A DNA stretch of 64,000 bases from NCBI GenBank assembly GCA_029260295.1, contig JAJDDN010000007.1, positions 1-64,000 on the forward strand. The letters are read 5' to 3'. The notes beneath the pieces are model-generated. The model was not told the origin of the DNA and did not search any database. It saw only the letters and a list, made by a program, of their open reading frames with translations. Shown here one piece after another: positions 6,387 through 14,445 of the stretch. Source of the stretch: Phycisphaerales bacterium. Lineage in GTDB: Bacteria; Planctomycetota; Phycisphaerae; Phycisphaerales; UBA1924. Made by a program: the position numbers and the translations under genes. The stretch's first letter is position 1; the number at the start of each line of letters is the position of its first letter.

Positions 6387-9158
6387 ATGACGACCGACCA
6401 GTTTAACGCACACGATTCACTTGATGTTAATGGGGAGAGCTATTCGTATGTTCGGCTTGCGGCTTTGCAAGAGGCGGGGCTGGGGGATATGTCGAAGATG
6501 CCTTATTCGATCCGGGTGTTGCTTGAGGCGATGGTTCGGAATCATGATGAGTTTATTGTGACGGCGGATCACATCAAGGCGTTGGCGGGATACAACGCTG
6601 GGTCTGTTGTGGCGGTGGAGATGCCGTTTATGCCTGGGCGGGTGGTGTTGCAGGACTTTACTGGGGTGCCTTGTGTTGTTGATTTGGCGGCGATGCGGGA
6701 TGCGATGAAGAATCTTGGTGGGGATGCTTCTGCGATTAATCCTGCGGTGGCGTGTGATCTTGTGATTGATCACTCGGTGCAGGTGGATGACTTTGCTTCG
6801 TTTGTCGCTCTGACGATCAATGCGGAGAAGGAGTTTGGGCGGAACAACGAGCGGTATACATTTTTGAAATGGGGTCAGGAGTCGCTTGATAACTTCCGGG
6901 CTGTGCCTCCTGCGACGGGGATTGTGCACCAGGTGAACCTTGAGTACTTGGCTCGCGGGTGCTTGAGCAAGACTGTTGATGGTGTTCAGTGGGCGTACCC
7001 GGACTCGCTTGTCGGGACGGATTCGCACACGACGATGATTAATGGGGTTGGTGTTTTGGGTTGGGGTGTTGGTGGGATTGAAGCGGAAGCGGTGATGTGC
7101 GGGCAGCCGGTGTATATGTTGACGCCTGAGGTTGTTGGGTTTAAGTTGATTGGCAAGCTGCCTGAGGGGGCGACTGCTACTGATATGGTGCTGACTGTGA
7201 CGGAGATGCTGCGGGCGCATGGGGTGGTTGAAAAATTCGTTGAGTTCTTTGGTGATGGGATGGAAGAGCTTTCCATTCCTGACCGCGCGACGATCGCGAA
7301 TATGGCTCCGGAATACGGGGCGACTTGTGGGTTCTTCCCGATTGATGCCAAGACGATTGAGTTCTTCCGGTTTACTGGCAAGAGCGAAGAGGAATGTGCT
7401 TTGACTGAAGCATGGGCCAAGGCGTCTGGGTTCTTCTGGACTGCGGAGTCGCCTGATCCTGAGTTTGGTGCGGTGCTTGAGTTGGATCTTTCGACGGTGA
7501 AACCTTGTGTTGCTGGTCCGAAGCGGCCTCAGGATCGGATTGATTTGGATTCGCTGCATACGGCGTTCGGCGAGATGCTGACTCGTCCGATGGGGCCGCA
7601 GGGGCTTGGGATTGATCAGGCGGATATTGGTAAGAGCGTGACGATTACGCATACGGCTGAATCGCATCCGGCTGAGGTTGGGATGACTTCTGAGCTGAAG
7701 CATGGGTCGATTGTGATCGCGGCGATTACTTCTTGTACGAATACATCGAATCCTGATGTGCTTGTGGCGGCGGGCTTGGTTGCTCGGAAGGCTCGGGCGC
7801 TTGGGTTGAATCGGAAGCCTTGGGTGAAGACTTCGCTGGCACCGGGTTCGAAGGTTGTGACTGAGTATCTTGATAAGGCGAACCTGAGCGCGGATCTTGA
7901 TGCGATTGGGTTCCAGACTGTTGGGTATGGGTGCACGACTTGTATTGGGAACTCTGGGCCTTTGCCTTCTGAGATTGAGGACGGGATTCAGGAGGGGGGC
8001 TTGGCCGTGACTTCGATTCTTTCTGGGAACCGGAACTTTGAGGGCCGGATTCATCCGGAGATCAAGGGAAACTTCTTGGCGTCGCCGCCGTTGGTTGTTG
8101 CGTATGCGATGGCGGGGCGGATTGATATTGATATTTATAATGAGGCGTTGTGTCAGACTCCGGATGGGAAGGATGTGTTCTTGAAGGACATTTGGCCTAC
8201 GAATCAAGAGGTTTCCGAGGCGGTGGCGTCTTGTGTGACGACGGAGCAGTTTGTTGCCAAGTACGGTGCGGTGTACACGGAGAATGAGCAGTGGAATGCG
8301 GTGCCTGCGTCGCAGAGTGATTTGTTCCCTTGGGAGGACAAGAGTACTTACATTCAGAACCCGCCGTTCTTTGAGGGGATGACGGAGGATGCGCCTGGGT
8401 TTAGTAAGATCGCGGATGCTCGGGTGTTGTGTTTGCTTGCGGATTCGGTGACGACGGATCATATTTCGCCTGCGGGTCGGATTGAGCCTGAGACGCCGGC
8501 TGGGCAGTACCTCATTGGACAGGGCGTTGATCCTTCGAACTTCAACTCGTTTGGTTCGCGGCGTGGCAATGACCGGGTGATGACACGCGGGACCTTTGCC
8601 AATGTTCGTGTCAAGAACCAGATCGCTGCTGAAAATGGGAAGCAGCCGGAGGGGGGATGGACTCGGAACTTTACGAAGGGGGATGATCTTTCGTCGGCTC
8701 CTGTTGAGTACATTTATGATGTGGCGATGGATTACAAGAAGGCCGGGACGACTTTGGTTGTGATCGCTGGTCAGGATTATGGGATGGGGTCATCGCGTGA
8801 CTGGGCGGCGAAGGGGACTTTGTTGTTGGGTGTTAAGGCCGTGATTGCTGAGAGCTTTGAGCGGATTCATCGGAGTAATCTGGTGTTTATGGGTGTGCTT
8901 CCGGTTGTGTTTAAGAACGGGGACTCGGCCAAGTCGCTTGGGATCAAGGGCGATGAGACCTTTGATGTGTTGATGCCTGCGGATCTTTCGCCGCGGTGTG
9001 ATGTGCCTGTGAAGGCGACGCGTCCTGATGGGAGTTCGTTTGAGTTTTTGACGATGTGCCGGGTGGATACGCCTGTGGAGATTGAGTATTTCCGGAATGG
9101 CGGGATTTTGCATACGGTGATTCGGAAGAAGTTGAATGAGGCGAAGCAGTTGGCGTGA
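6387..9158 (+). CDS. acnA: Aconitate hydratase
   Basis: Cytosolic 4Fe-4S enzyme of the citric acid cycle that isomerises citrate to isocitrate. At 923 residues it fits the AcnA/IRP-type class. Visible signatures include 'GTDSHTTMINGVGVLGWGVG', the cluster cysteines in 'AAITSCTNTSNPDV' and 'GYGCTTCIGNSGPL', and the swivel-domain segments 'LLADSVTTDHISPAG' and 'IAGQDYGMGSSRDWAAKG'. The start ATG has an AAGGAG ribosome binding site 6 nt upstream. The stop overlaps the GTG start of the next small ORF by 3 nt. The enzyme looks complete with no missing ligand residue. Confidence 0.97.
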   Translation: MTTDQFNAHDSLDVNGESYSYVRLAALQEAGLGDMSKMPYSIRVLLEAMVRNHDEFIVTADHIKALAGYNAGSVVAVEMPFMPGRVVLQDFTGVPCVVDLAAMRDAMKNLGGDASAINPAVACDLVIDHSVQVDDFASFVALTINAEKEFGRNNERYTFLKWGQESLDNFRAVPPATGIVHQVNLEYLARGCLSKTVDGVQWAYPDSLVGTDSHTTMINGVGVLGWGVGGIEAEAVMCGQPVYMLTPEVVGFKLIGKLPEGATATDMVLTVTEMLRAHGVVEKFVEFFGDGMEELSIPDRATIANMAPEYGATCGFFPIDAKTIEFFRFTGKSEEECALTEAWAKASGFFWTAESPDPEFGAVLELDLSTVKPCVAGPKRPQDRIDLDSLHTAFGEMLTRPMGPQGLGIDQADIGKSVTITHTAESHPAEVGMTSELKHGSIVIAAITSCTNTSNPDVLVAAGLVARKARALGLNRKPWVKTSLAPGSKVVTEYLDKANLSADLDAIGFQTVGYGCTTCIGNSGPLPSEIEDGIQEGGLAVTSILSGNRNFEGRIHPEIKGNFLASPPLVVAYAMAGRIDIDIYNEALCQTPDGKDVFLKDIWPTNQEVSEAVASCVTTEQFVAKYGAVYTENEQWNAVPASQSDLFPWEDKSTYIQNPPFFEGMTEDAPGFSKIADARVLCLLADSVTTDHISPAGRIEPETPAGQYLIGQGVDPSNFNSFGSRRGNDRVMTRGTFANVRVKNQIAAENGKQPEGGWTRNFTKGDDLSSAPVEYIYDVAMDYKKAGTTLVVIAGQDYGMGSSRDWAAKGTLLLGVKAVIAESFERIHRSNLVFMGVLPVVFKNGDSAKSLGIKGDETFDVLMPADLSPRCDVPVKATRPDGSSFEFLTMCRVDTPVEIEYFRNGGILHTVIRKKLNEAKQLA

Positions 9159-9433
9159 GTGACCAGTTTACCAACTCAATTGGGCCGCTTACCCCTGATG
9201 AGATCAAGCTTGATGCCGAGCTTGAGGTGTTGGGCTATAGCATTGAGTGGATTCGCTGGGGGATACTGACTGCAGATGAGTTTCGGAAACAGTTAAAGGA
9301 ATATCTTGAGGCAATTCAAGCTCGGAGTACCGATGAAGATTCGGAAGCCGATGACAACCCAGAGCATTATCGATACAAGTCTTTGAACGAATGGTTCAGC
9401 TTGCATTCAGAACTTAGTGATCTTGAACTCTAG
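9155..9433 (+). CDS. Hypothetical protein, possibly the 5' half of a broken gene
   Basis: No family recognised. The 92-residue acidic product begins with a GTG that overlaps the acnA stop, so it could be translated by coupling. It ends at a TAG codon, and the same frame stays open beyond that codon to 9811: 21 codons lead directly into the ORF at 9497. The protein-like sequence across the gap suggests one original gene of about 218 codons with a single nonsense change, or a stop that is read through. Codon use is less G-rich than acnA. Whether the short protein works alone is unknown. Confidence 0.45.
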   Translation: MSDQFTNSIGPLTPDEIKLDAELEVLGYSIEWIRWGILTADEFRKQLKEYLEAIQARSTDEDSEADDNPEHYRYKSLNEWFSLHSELSDLEL

Positions 9434-9496
9434 CGAGTAGTTTGGCTCGATCGGCACGACAGGCACTATTCTCAAGAAGGCGGCATCTGCCACTCG

Positions 9497-9811
9497 TTGA
9501 TCCGAGGGACCTATGCAGATCTGACGGACTCGCAGTTTGAGTATGTGGCAAGTATCATGTCAGCAAATGGGAATGGCCAAGTCGTAGATGAAATGATCGC
9601 AATTCGAAAATGTTCAAGCGAGCCTTGGTCTGAAGAAATTCGCGATCTCTTACTCACCACAGTCTGCGGACGGTATCAGGTGAGGGTTATTGATGAGTTT
9701 CTTGAGGACATGACACGGGATGATCTTGTTGCCTTTGCTGAACGAGGAGCAAGCAAAGCCGCACGGAACTTGGCTAAAGAAAAACTGAACTCTAGAAAAT
9801 TCAGAGATTGA
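9497..9811 (+). CDS. Hypothetical protein, possibly the 3' half of the same broken gene
   Basis: No family recognised. The product is 104 residues from a TTG start, or 84 from the ATG at 9560. Neither start has a good ribosome binding site. The frame is identical to the ORF at 9155-9433 and no other stop lies between them. The helical C-terminal part ('DDLVAFAERGASKAARNLA') resembles a short HEAT-like or adaptor helix pair, but that is impressionistic. RidA starts 14 nt downstream. I favour a 3' remnant of a single gene over an independent one. Confidence 0.4.
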   Translation: MIRGTYADLTDSQFEYVASIMSANGNGQVVDEMIAIRKCSSEPWSEEIRDLLLTTVCGRYQVRVIDEFLEDMTRDDLVAFAERGASKAARNLAKEKLNSRKFRD

Positions 9812-9825
9812 ATGCGAGGTAATGT

Positions 9826-10233
9826 ATGGGGATTGATGCTCGGGTATCGACGGGGAATGAGTGGGAGGGGCGGTATGGGTATTCTCGGGCGGTGCGTTCT
9901 GGGAATCTGATCTTTACGACTGGGACGGTGTCGATGAATGCGGATGCTTCGGCGTTTGTGCCTGATGATGGGTTTGCTCAGGCGGGGCGGTGCCTTGAGA
10001 TTATTGAGCGGGCGGTTGTTGAGCTTGGGGGTGTCAAGAGCGACATTGTTCGGACTCGGTTTTATGTGACGGATATATCGAGGGCGGATGAGTTTGGGCG
10101 GGCGCATAAGGTGTTCTTTGGGGATGACGGTCTGGATCATGCACCGGCGCTGACGATGGTTGAGGTGAAGGGGTTGATTGATCCGGGGTTTTTGGTTGAG
10201 ATTGAAGCGGAGGCGGTGGTTGGGTTTGAGTAA
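9826..10233 (+). CDS. RidA family protein (enamine/imine deaminase type)
   Basis: A 135-residue YjgF/YER057c/UK114-fold protein. RidA enzymes hydrolyse reactive enamines and imines, such as 2-aminoacrylate, to ketones and ammonia. Visible features are the strand-turn 'SGNLIFTTGTVSMNADA', the helix 'AGRCLEIIERAVVELGGVKS', the segment 'IVRTRFYVTDISRADEFG', and the C-terminal strand 'APALTMVEVKGLIDPGFLVE'. The arginine usual in true RidA active sites is not at the expected place before the last strands, so this may be a different Rid subgroup with another substrate. The protein is full length and probably a cytosolic trimer. Confidence 0.88.
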   Translation: MGIDARVSTGNEWEGRYGYSRAVRSGNLIFTTGTVSMNADASAFVPDDGFAQAGRCLEIIERAVVELGGVKSDIVRTRFYVTDISRADEFGRAHKVFFGDDGLDHAPALTMVEVKGLIDPGFLVEIEAEAVVGFE

Positions 10234-10238
10234 GAGAC

Positions 10239-10251
10239 GGGCTGGAAGCCC
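10239..10251 (+). repeat. Short hairpin GGGCT-GGA-AGCCC
   Basis: A 5-bp stem with a GGA loop, followed by CATCCCACC. Similar 'GGGCTGGAAGCCC' intergenic motifs are, from memory, common in planctomycete genomes. It begins 5 bases after the RidA stop. Confidence 0.5.
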
Positions 10252-10271
10252 ATCCCACCAGAAAAGAGAAG

Positions 10272-10303
10272 ACCGCTTCCTTACGGTCGCGGCTCGTTGA
10301 AGA
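10272..10303 (+). repeat. GTAA-loop repeat, left copy beside the SDR gene
   Basis: A 32-base unit running from ACCGCT to GGCTCGTTGAAGA, identical at 31 of 32 bases to 11314-11345. Read on the minus strand it folds as CCGC-x-ACC-GTAA-GG-x-x-GCGG, with a possible GNRA tetraloop. Its minus-strand translation includes SRDRK, a string I recall from spurious planctomycete ORFs. Confidence 0.75.
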
Positions 10304-10335
10304 TTGAGTCTGTTTGTGAAACTGGTTGTTCAAGA

Positions 10336-10370
10336 CACTACTGCGCCCAAATCGACGAGTAGTGGCACCC
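10336..10370 (+). repeat. Hairpin repeat copy G
   Basis: The arms CACTACT and AGTAGTG pair, but the core is altered to CGCC-CAAATCGA-CG; the tail GGCACCC is intact. It follows the GTAA-loop repeat after 32 bases and lies 32 bases from the SDR stop. Confidence 0.75.
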
Positions 10371-10402
10371 TCAAACTACCGATCCCTTCCCTACGCGTGA
10401 TC

Positions 10403-11218
10403 TTAACTTTGGGGGGTTTGTGGGGCTGGGGGTGTTGAGACGCCGGCGAGCATGCCGCCGTCTAGGTTGATTTCGGTGCCTGTGGTGTAGGCGGATTCGT
10501 CGCTGGCAAGGTAGACGGCGATGGCGGCGACTTCTTCGACGGTGCCGAAGCGGTTGAGGGGGGTGCCTTTGGCGAACTTGGCGATGTTGGCTTCTCGGTC
10601 GTCGCCTGTGCCGACCATGGCGTCCCACATGGGGGTGAGGATGGCGGCGGGCTGGACAGCGTTGCAGCGGATGGTAAGGCCTTCTTCGGCGCAGTAGAGG
10701 GCGACGGTTTTGGAGTGGTTGCGGATGGCGGCTTTGCTTGAGGCGTATGCGGCGGCGCGGGGGATCCCTACGACTCCGGATCTTGAGGACATGTTGATGA
10801 TTGATCCGGTTTGGGCGGGGCGCATGGCGGCGATGGCGTGTTTGCATCCGAGGAAGGTGCCGTCGAGGTTTGTTTGGTGGACGCTGCGCCAGGAGTCGAG
10901 GGTGGCGTGCTCGGGGTCTTGCGGACCGGCGTCGAGGTCGAAGCCGGTGACTCCGGCGTTGTTGACGAGGATGTCTAGTTTTTTGTGTTCTTGTATGATT
11001 GCTGCGATGGTGTCGATCCATTTTTGTTCGTCGCAGACATCGAGGTGGGTGTAGGAGGCGTTGGCCCCAAGCAGGCCGGCTTGCTGGGCGCCGAGCTGGT
11101 CGTTGATGTCGGTGAGGATGACTGTGGCGCCTTGGTTGATGAATGCTTTGGCGATTCCGAGTCCGATGCCTTGGGCGGCTCCGGTGACGAGGGCGACTTT
11201 GTTTTGGAGGCGGGGCAT
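10403..11218 (-). CDS. SDR family NAD(P)-dependent oxidoreductase
   Basis: A 271-residue classical short-chain dehydrogenase. The Rossmann motif [12 protein letters not shown] is near residues 12-23, the NNAG motif lies in '[12 protein letters not shown]', the catalytic Ser in '[11 protein letters not shown]', and the Tyr-x-x-x-Lys pair in '[12 protein letters not shown]'. It probably interconverts a hydroxyl and a keto group. The segment '[14 protein letters not shown]' near the C-terminus is typical of the family; the substrate cannot be read from sequence. The start has an AGGA ribosome binding site about 9 nt upstream. The gene is bracketed by two direct composite repeats (10272-10370 and 11314-11412). 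Confidence 0.93.
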   Translation of the reverse strand: MPRLQNKVALVTGAAQGIGLGIAKAFINQGATVILTDINDQLGAQQAGLLGANASYTHLDVCDEQKWIDTIAAIIQEHKKLDILVNNAGVTGFDLDAGPQDPEHATLDSWRSVHQTNLDGTFLGCKHAIAAMRPAQTGSIINMSSRSGVVGIPRAAAYASSKAAIRNHSKTVALYCAEEGLTIRCNAVQPAAILTPMWDAMVGTGDDREANIAKFAKGTPLNRFGTVEEVAAIAVYLASDESAYTTGTEINLDGGMLAGVSTPPAPQTPQS

Positions 11219-11313
11219 GGGTTTGATCCTGGGTGAGTTGATGAAGTTGAATTCCCCTCGAATGAATGGAATAGTAGACGGTGGATGAAGTGCCTCGATA
11301 GGAGAACTTAAAA

Positions 11314-11345
11314 ACCGCTCCCTTACGGTCGCGGCTCGTTGAAGA
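11314..11345 (+). repeat. GTAA-loop repeat, right copy beside the SDR gene
   Basis: Matches 10272-10303 at 31 of 32 bases and has the same orientation. It lies upstream of the SDR start and is followed by hairpin copy H after 33 bases. Confidence 0.75.
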
Positions 11346-11378
11346 ACTGTGTACTGGATGTTTGTTGGTGCTCAAAGA

Positions 11379-11412
11379 CCCGACGCGCCCAAAGCGGCGG
11401 GTCGGGGCACCC
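11379..11412 (+). repeat. Hairpin repeat copy H
   Basis: The arms CCCGAC and GTCGGG, then CGCC/GGCG, enclose the loop CAAAGC; the tail GGCACCC follows. The arm sequence differs from every other copy on both sides, keeping the pairing. It ends 6 bases before the peroxiredoxin stop codon. Confidence 0.8.
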
Positions 11413-11418
11413 TGATTC

Positions 11419-11958
11419 CTATGTTTTGATGAAGTCTTTGCCTGGGGACCAGTTGCAGGGGGTCATTTCGTCGGATTGGACGGCGTCGATGACGCGGAGG
11501 GTTTCTTTGACAGAGCGGCCGACCGGGAGTGGGTTGACATTGACCCATTGGACGATGCCTTGGGGATCGACGAGGTAGGTTGCTCTGTAGCAGACGCCTT
11601 CGACATCGTGGGTGATGCCGAGTTCGTTTGCGAGTCTTTGGGTTGCGAGGAGCGGGTAGGGGAGTTCTTTGAGCATGGGGTTGGAGTTGCGCCATGCGAG
11701 GTGGGAGAACTCGTTGTCTGTGGAGGCGCCGAAGAGGTCTACATTGCGCTGGTCGAACTCGTCAACGCATACGCCGAACTCGACGAGTTCGGTTGGGCAG
11801 ACGAAGGTGAAGTCTTTGGGGTAGAAGAGGAAGAGGGACCAGCGGTCTGGGTTGCTGATGGCGCGGTCTGCGGAGCTGATTGTGGTGAGGTCTGCGTGGT
11901 CGTTTCCGACGCAGGCCTTGCATGTCCAGTTTGGGAATTGTTGTCCTACACAGAGCAT
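11419..11958 (-). CDS. Peroxiredoxin, AhpC/TSA type
   Basis: A 179-residue cytosolic thiol peroxidase reducing hydrogen peroxide and organic hydroperoxides. The peroxidatic Cys54 is in TFVCPTE. A C-terminal Cys168 in TPCNWSPG is placed like the resolving cysteine of 2-Cys AhpC. The segment 'FGASTDNEFSHLAWRN' is a family hallmark. The start at 11958 is supported by AGGAG 8 nt upstream; a longer frame to 11994 has no such site. No AhpF-type reductase is adjacent, so the electron donor lies elsewhere. The gene is divergent from recQ, with about 150 bases between. Confidence 0.95.
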   Translation of the reverse strand: MLCVGQQFPNWTCKACVGNDHADLTTISSADRAISNPDRWSLFLFYPKDFTFVCPTELVEFGVCVDEFDQRNVDLFGASTDNEFSHLAWRNSNPMLKELPYPLLATQRLANELGITHDVEGVCYRATYLVDPQGIVQWVNVNPLPVGRSVKETLRVIDAVQSDEMTPCNWSPGKDFIKT

Positions 11959-12095
11959 TTTTAGTCTCCTGAATATGGTGATCTGATCCTGCAATCTTTC
12001 TTTAGAATGCTTCTAAATCATTGGCTTGATGTCTCTGATTTTCAAGTCTTGACGGCGGATTTGGGGAAGATTGGGTTTGCGAATGGATTCCTTTG

Positions 12096-12101
12096 TATAC
12101 T
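12096..12101 (+). promoter_or_regulatory. -10 element of a leaderless recQ transcript
   Basis: TATACT lies exactly 6 nt before the ATG at 12108. TTGGGT at 12071-12076 could be a -35 element with 19-base spacing. No ribosome binding site is present between the hexamer and the start. Confidence 0.6.
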
Positions 12102-12107
12102 GGTTTC

Positions 12108-13982
12108 ATGCCTATTGATTCCCAAACATCTGTTGCTGAAGCTGTTCACCGGATTTGGGGGTTTGACACGCTGCGTCCGATGCAGGAATCGGCGATCGCG
12201 GCGGGTGTTGAGGGGCGTGACTGCCTGACAGTATTGCCTACTGGTGGCGGGAAGAGCTTGTGCTATCAGGTGCCTGCGCTGGTGACGGGGAAGGTGACGA
12301 TTGTGGCTTCGCCATTGATTGCGTTGATGCGGGATCAGGTGCGGGGGCTTGAACTCAATGGGTACAAAGCAGCGGCGTTGCATTCTGGGGTTGAGCCTGA
12401 GGAGGCGCGGGAGATTATTACGGGTGCATTTGATGGCTCGATCAATCTGATCTTCGCGGCTCCGGAGCGGTTGGTGACTTCTGGGTTCAAGGTGATCCTC
12501 GGAGAGTTGCATGACGCGGGGCGGCTTGGGGGGATCGCGATTGATGAGGCGCATTGTATTTCGCAATGGGGGCATGACTTTCGGCCTGAGTTCCGGCGGC
12601 TCAAGGAACTGCGGAAGGTGGCGCCGGGGGTTGGGATTCAGGCGTTTACGGCGACGGCTACGCCTCGGGTGCGTGATGACATTGTTGAGCAGTTGGGGCT
12701 GGTTGATGCGGAGGTGTTGGTTGGGACCTTTGATCGGCCGAACCTGACTTACCGGGTGCAGGCGCGGGGGAAGAAAGAGGAGCAGATCGCTGAAGCGGTG
12801 CGTCGGCATCGGAGTATTGGCGATGGGGGCGGGACGATTGTGTATTGTTTATCGCGGAAGGACACCGAGGGACTGGCGCAGGATTTGGTGGAGTTGGGCT
12901 TGGATGCCGATGCATACCACGCTGGGCTGAGTGAGAAGAAGCGGCAGTCGGTGGAGACTGCGTTCTTGAATGAGACACTTGATGTTGTGGTTGCGACGGT
13001 GGCGTTTGGGATGGGGATTGATCGGAGTAATGTTCGGCTGGTGGTGCATGCGACGATGCCTAAAAGTGTAGAAGCGTATCAGCAGGAGACGGGGCGGGCG
13101 GGGCGTGACGGGGAGCCTGCGGAGTGTTTGCTTTTATATTCGCCGAGTGATGCGGGGCGGTGGGAGCGGTTGATTGGGCTGAGTGCGGAGGATTCTGGGA
13201 GTGATCCGGCGGGGCAGTTGAAGTTGATCCGGGAGATGCGGGGGCTTGTGGCTTCGATGGGGTGCCGGCATAAGGCGTTGAGTGAGTACTTTGGGCAGGG
13301 GCTTGAGATCGATAATGAGTCTGGGTGCGGGGCGTGTGATGTGTGCCTGGGGGAGACGGAGGTTGAGAAGGACTCGGCGAAGGTGGCGCAGGTGTTGTTG
13401 TCGGCGGTGGCGCGGACCGGGCAGCGGTATGGGGCGGCGCATGTGTGTGATGTGGCGCGGGGGGCGAAGACTGAGAAGATTTTGAGCCGAGAGCATGATC
13501 AGTTGAGTGTGCATGGGATGCTGGCGACGCATAGCAAGGCGCAGCTTGCGATGTATCTGGATCAGTTGATCTCGCTTGGGGCTCTGGAGAAAGTCGTTGA
13601 GGATCGGTTTGAGACGCTGCGGTTTGGGGAGCTTGGGGTGTCGGTGATGAAGGGGGCGGCCGAGGTGGTGTTGCGGAATCCGATCGGGACTGGATCTGCC
13701 AAGAAGGAAAGAACGCGGGGACGCAAGCAGGGACGCGAGGCGATTCTGCTTGATGTGGATCAGCAGGTTGTGTTTGAGCGGCTGCGTTTGCTTCGGACGA
13801 GTATTGCGCGGGAGCGTGGGGTGCCGCCTTATGTGGTGTTCTCTGATGCGACCTTGCGGGAGCTTGTCAAGGACTGCCCTGCTACTCGCAATGAGATGCT
13901 TCGGGTCAAGGGTGTGGGACAGGCGAAGCTGGATTCGTTTGGGGAGGCGTTTCTTGAAGCGCTTGGAGCTGAGGATGAGTGA
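12108..13982 (+). CDS. recQ: ATP-dependent DNA helicase RecQ
   Basis: A 624-residue 3'-5' helicase acting in recombination and replication-fork repair. Walker A LPTGGGKS places Lys49 at the ATP site, and DEAH is at 146-149 within AIDEAHCISQWGHDF. Helicase motif VI is the QETGRAGRDG segment. The RQC zinc site is formed by the Cys in GCRHKA and the three in CGACDVC, and a C-terminal HRDC domain spans about 540-620 ('LRLLRTSIARERGVPPYVVF'). All domains of a full bacterial RecQ are present. The start at 12108 is chosen because a -10 hexamer lies 6 nt upstream. The GNAT gene overlaps its 3' end by 8 nt. Confidence 0.96.
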   Translation: MPIDSQTSVAEAVHRIWGFDTLRPMQESAIAAGVEGRDCLTVLPTGGGKSLCYQVPALVTGKVTIVASPLIALMRDQVRGLELNGYKAAALHSGVEPEEAREIITGAFDGSINLIFAAPERLVTSGFKVILGELHDAGRLGGIAIDEAHCISQWGHDFRPEFRRLKELRKVAPGVGIQAFTATATPRVRDDIVEQLGLVDAEVLVGTFDRPNLTYRVQARGKKEEQIAEAVRRHRSIGDGGGTIVYCLSRKDTEGLAQDLVELGLDADAYHAGLSEKKRQSVETAFLNETLDVVVATVAFGMGIDRSNVRLVVHATMPKSVEAYQQETGRAGRDGEPAECLLLYSPSDAGRWERLIGLSAEDSGSDPAGQLKLIREMRGLVASMGCRHKALSEYFGQGLEIDNESGCGACDVCLGETEVEKDSAKVAQVLLSAVARTGQRYGAAHVCDVARGAKTEKILSREHDQLSVHGMLATHSKAQLAMYLDQLISLGALEKVVEDRFETLRFGELGVSVMKGAAEVVLRNPIGTGSAKKERTRGRKQGREAILLDVDQQVVFERLRLLRTSIARERGVPPYVVFSDATLRELVKDCPATRNEMLRVKGVGQAKLDSFGEAFLEALGAEDE

Positions 13983-14418
13983 GCGGCTGCCGATTGTTGA
14001 TATTACTGCAGAGCAGACTCGGGAGGTCCGGCGGTCGGTGCTGCGGCCTCATCAGGACGCGTCGATGCTCGTCTACCCCGGCGATGATGATCGGGAGTCG
14101 ATCCATCTGGGGGTGGTTGATGGGGAAACCATCGTTGCGATTTTGTCGATGTATCACATGGCTCGCGAAGGGGAAACGAGCGGATGGCGGATTCGGGGGA
14201 TGGCTTCGGTGCCTGCGGTTCGGGGCGATGGGTACGGACGCGAGCTTGTGGAGGTGGCGCGGGACCGGGCTTGGGGGATTGATCGGGCGGAGATCTGGTG
14301 CAATGCACGCGAATCTGCGTTTGGGTTTTATGAGAAGCTTGGGTTTGTTGTGGTGGGTGATCTGTTTGAGATCGAGGGGATCGGGGTCCACGCGGTGATG
14401 AAGCTTGCGTGCGATTAA
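13975..14418 (+). CDS. GNAT family N-acetyltransferase
   Basis: A 147-residue GNAT-fold protein that probably transfers an acetyl group from acetyl-CoA to an amine. The CoA pyrophosphate loop appears in 'VRGDGYGRELVEVARDRA', preceded by the strand 'RIRGMASVPAV'. The C-terminal 'NARESAFGFYEKLGFVVVGD' is the typical last helix-strand. The start overlaps the recQ 3' end by 8 nt in another frame, so it is likely translated from the recQ message. The substrate is unknown; the ElaA-like look of the C-terminus is only suggestive. Confidence 0.88.
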   Translation: MSERLPIVDITAEQTREVRRSVLRPHQDASMLVYPGDDDRESIHLGVVDGETIVAILSMYHMAREGETSGWRIRGMASVPAVRGDGYGRELVEVARDRAWGIDRAEIWCNARESAFGFYEKLGFVVVGDLFEIEGIGVHAVMKLACD

Positions 14419-14445
14419 AGATTCTGATTCGTAAGGGGATTTGGC

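Noticed and set aside
6417-8462. 681-codon open frame on the minus strand over aconitase
   Set aside because: It is antisense to a clear acnA and its product is Arg/His/Pro-rich with no family pattern, a result of G-rich codon use on the other strand.
10272-10303. Group II intron or other ribozyme fragment because of the GTAA loop
   Set aside because: Only about 30 bases long, with no other intron domains or reverse transcriptase in the window.
10371-11375. 334-codon minus frame across the SDR gene
   Set aside because: Another frame of the SDR gene plus repeat sequence; Arg/His/Pro-rich.
88-11412. CRISPR array
   Set aside because: The hairpin repeats are far apart, irregularly spaced and have no unique equal-length spacers; no cas genes.
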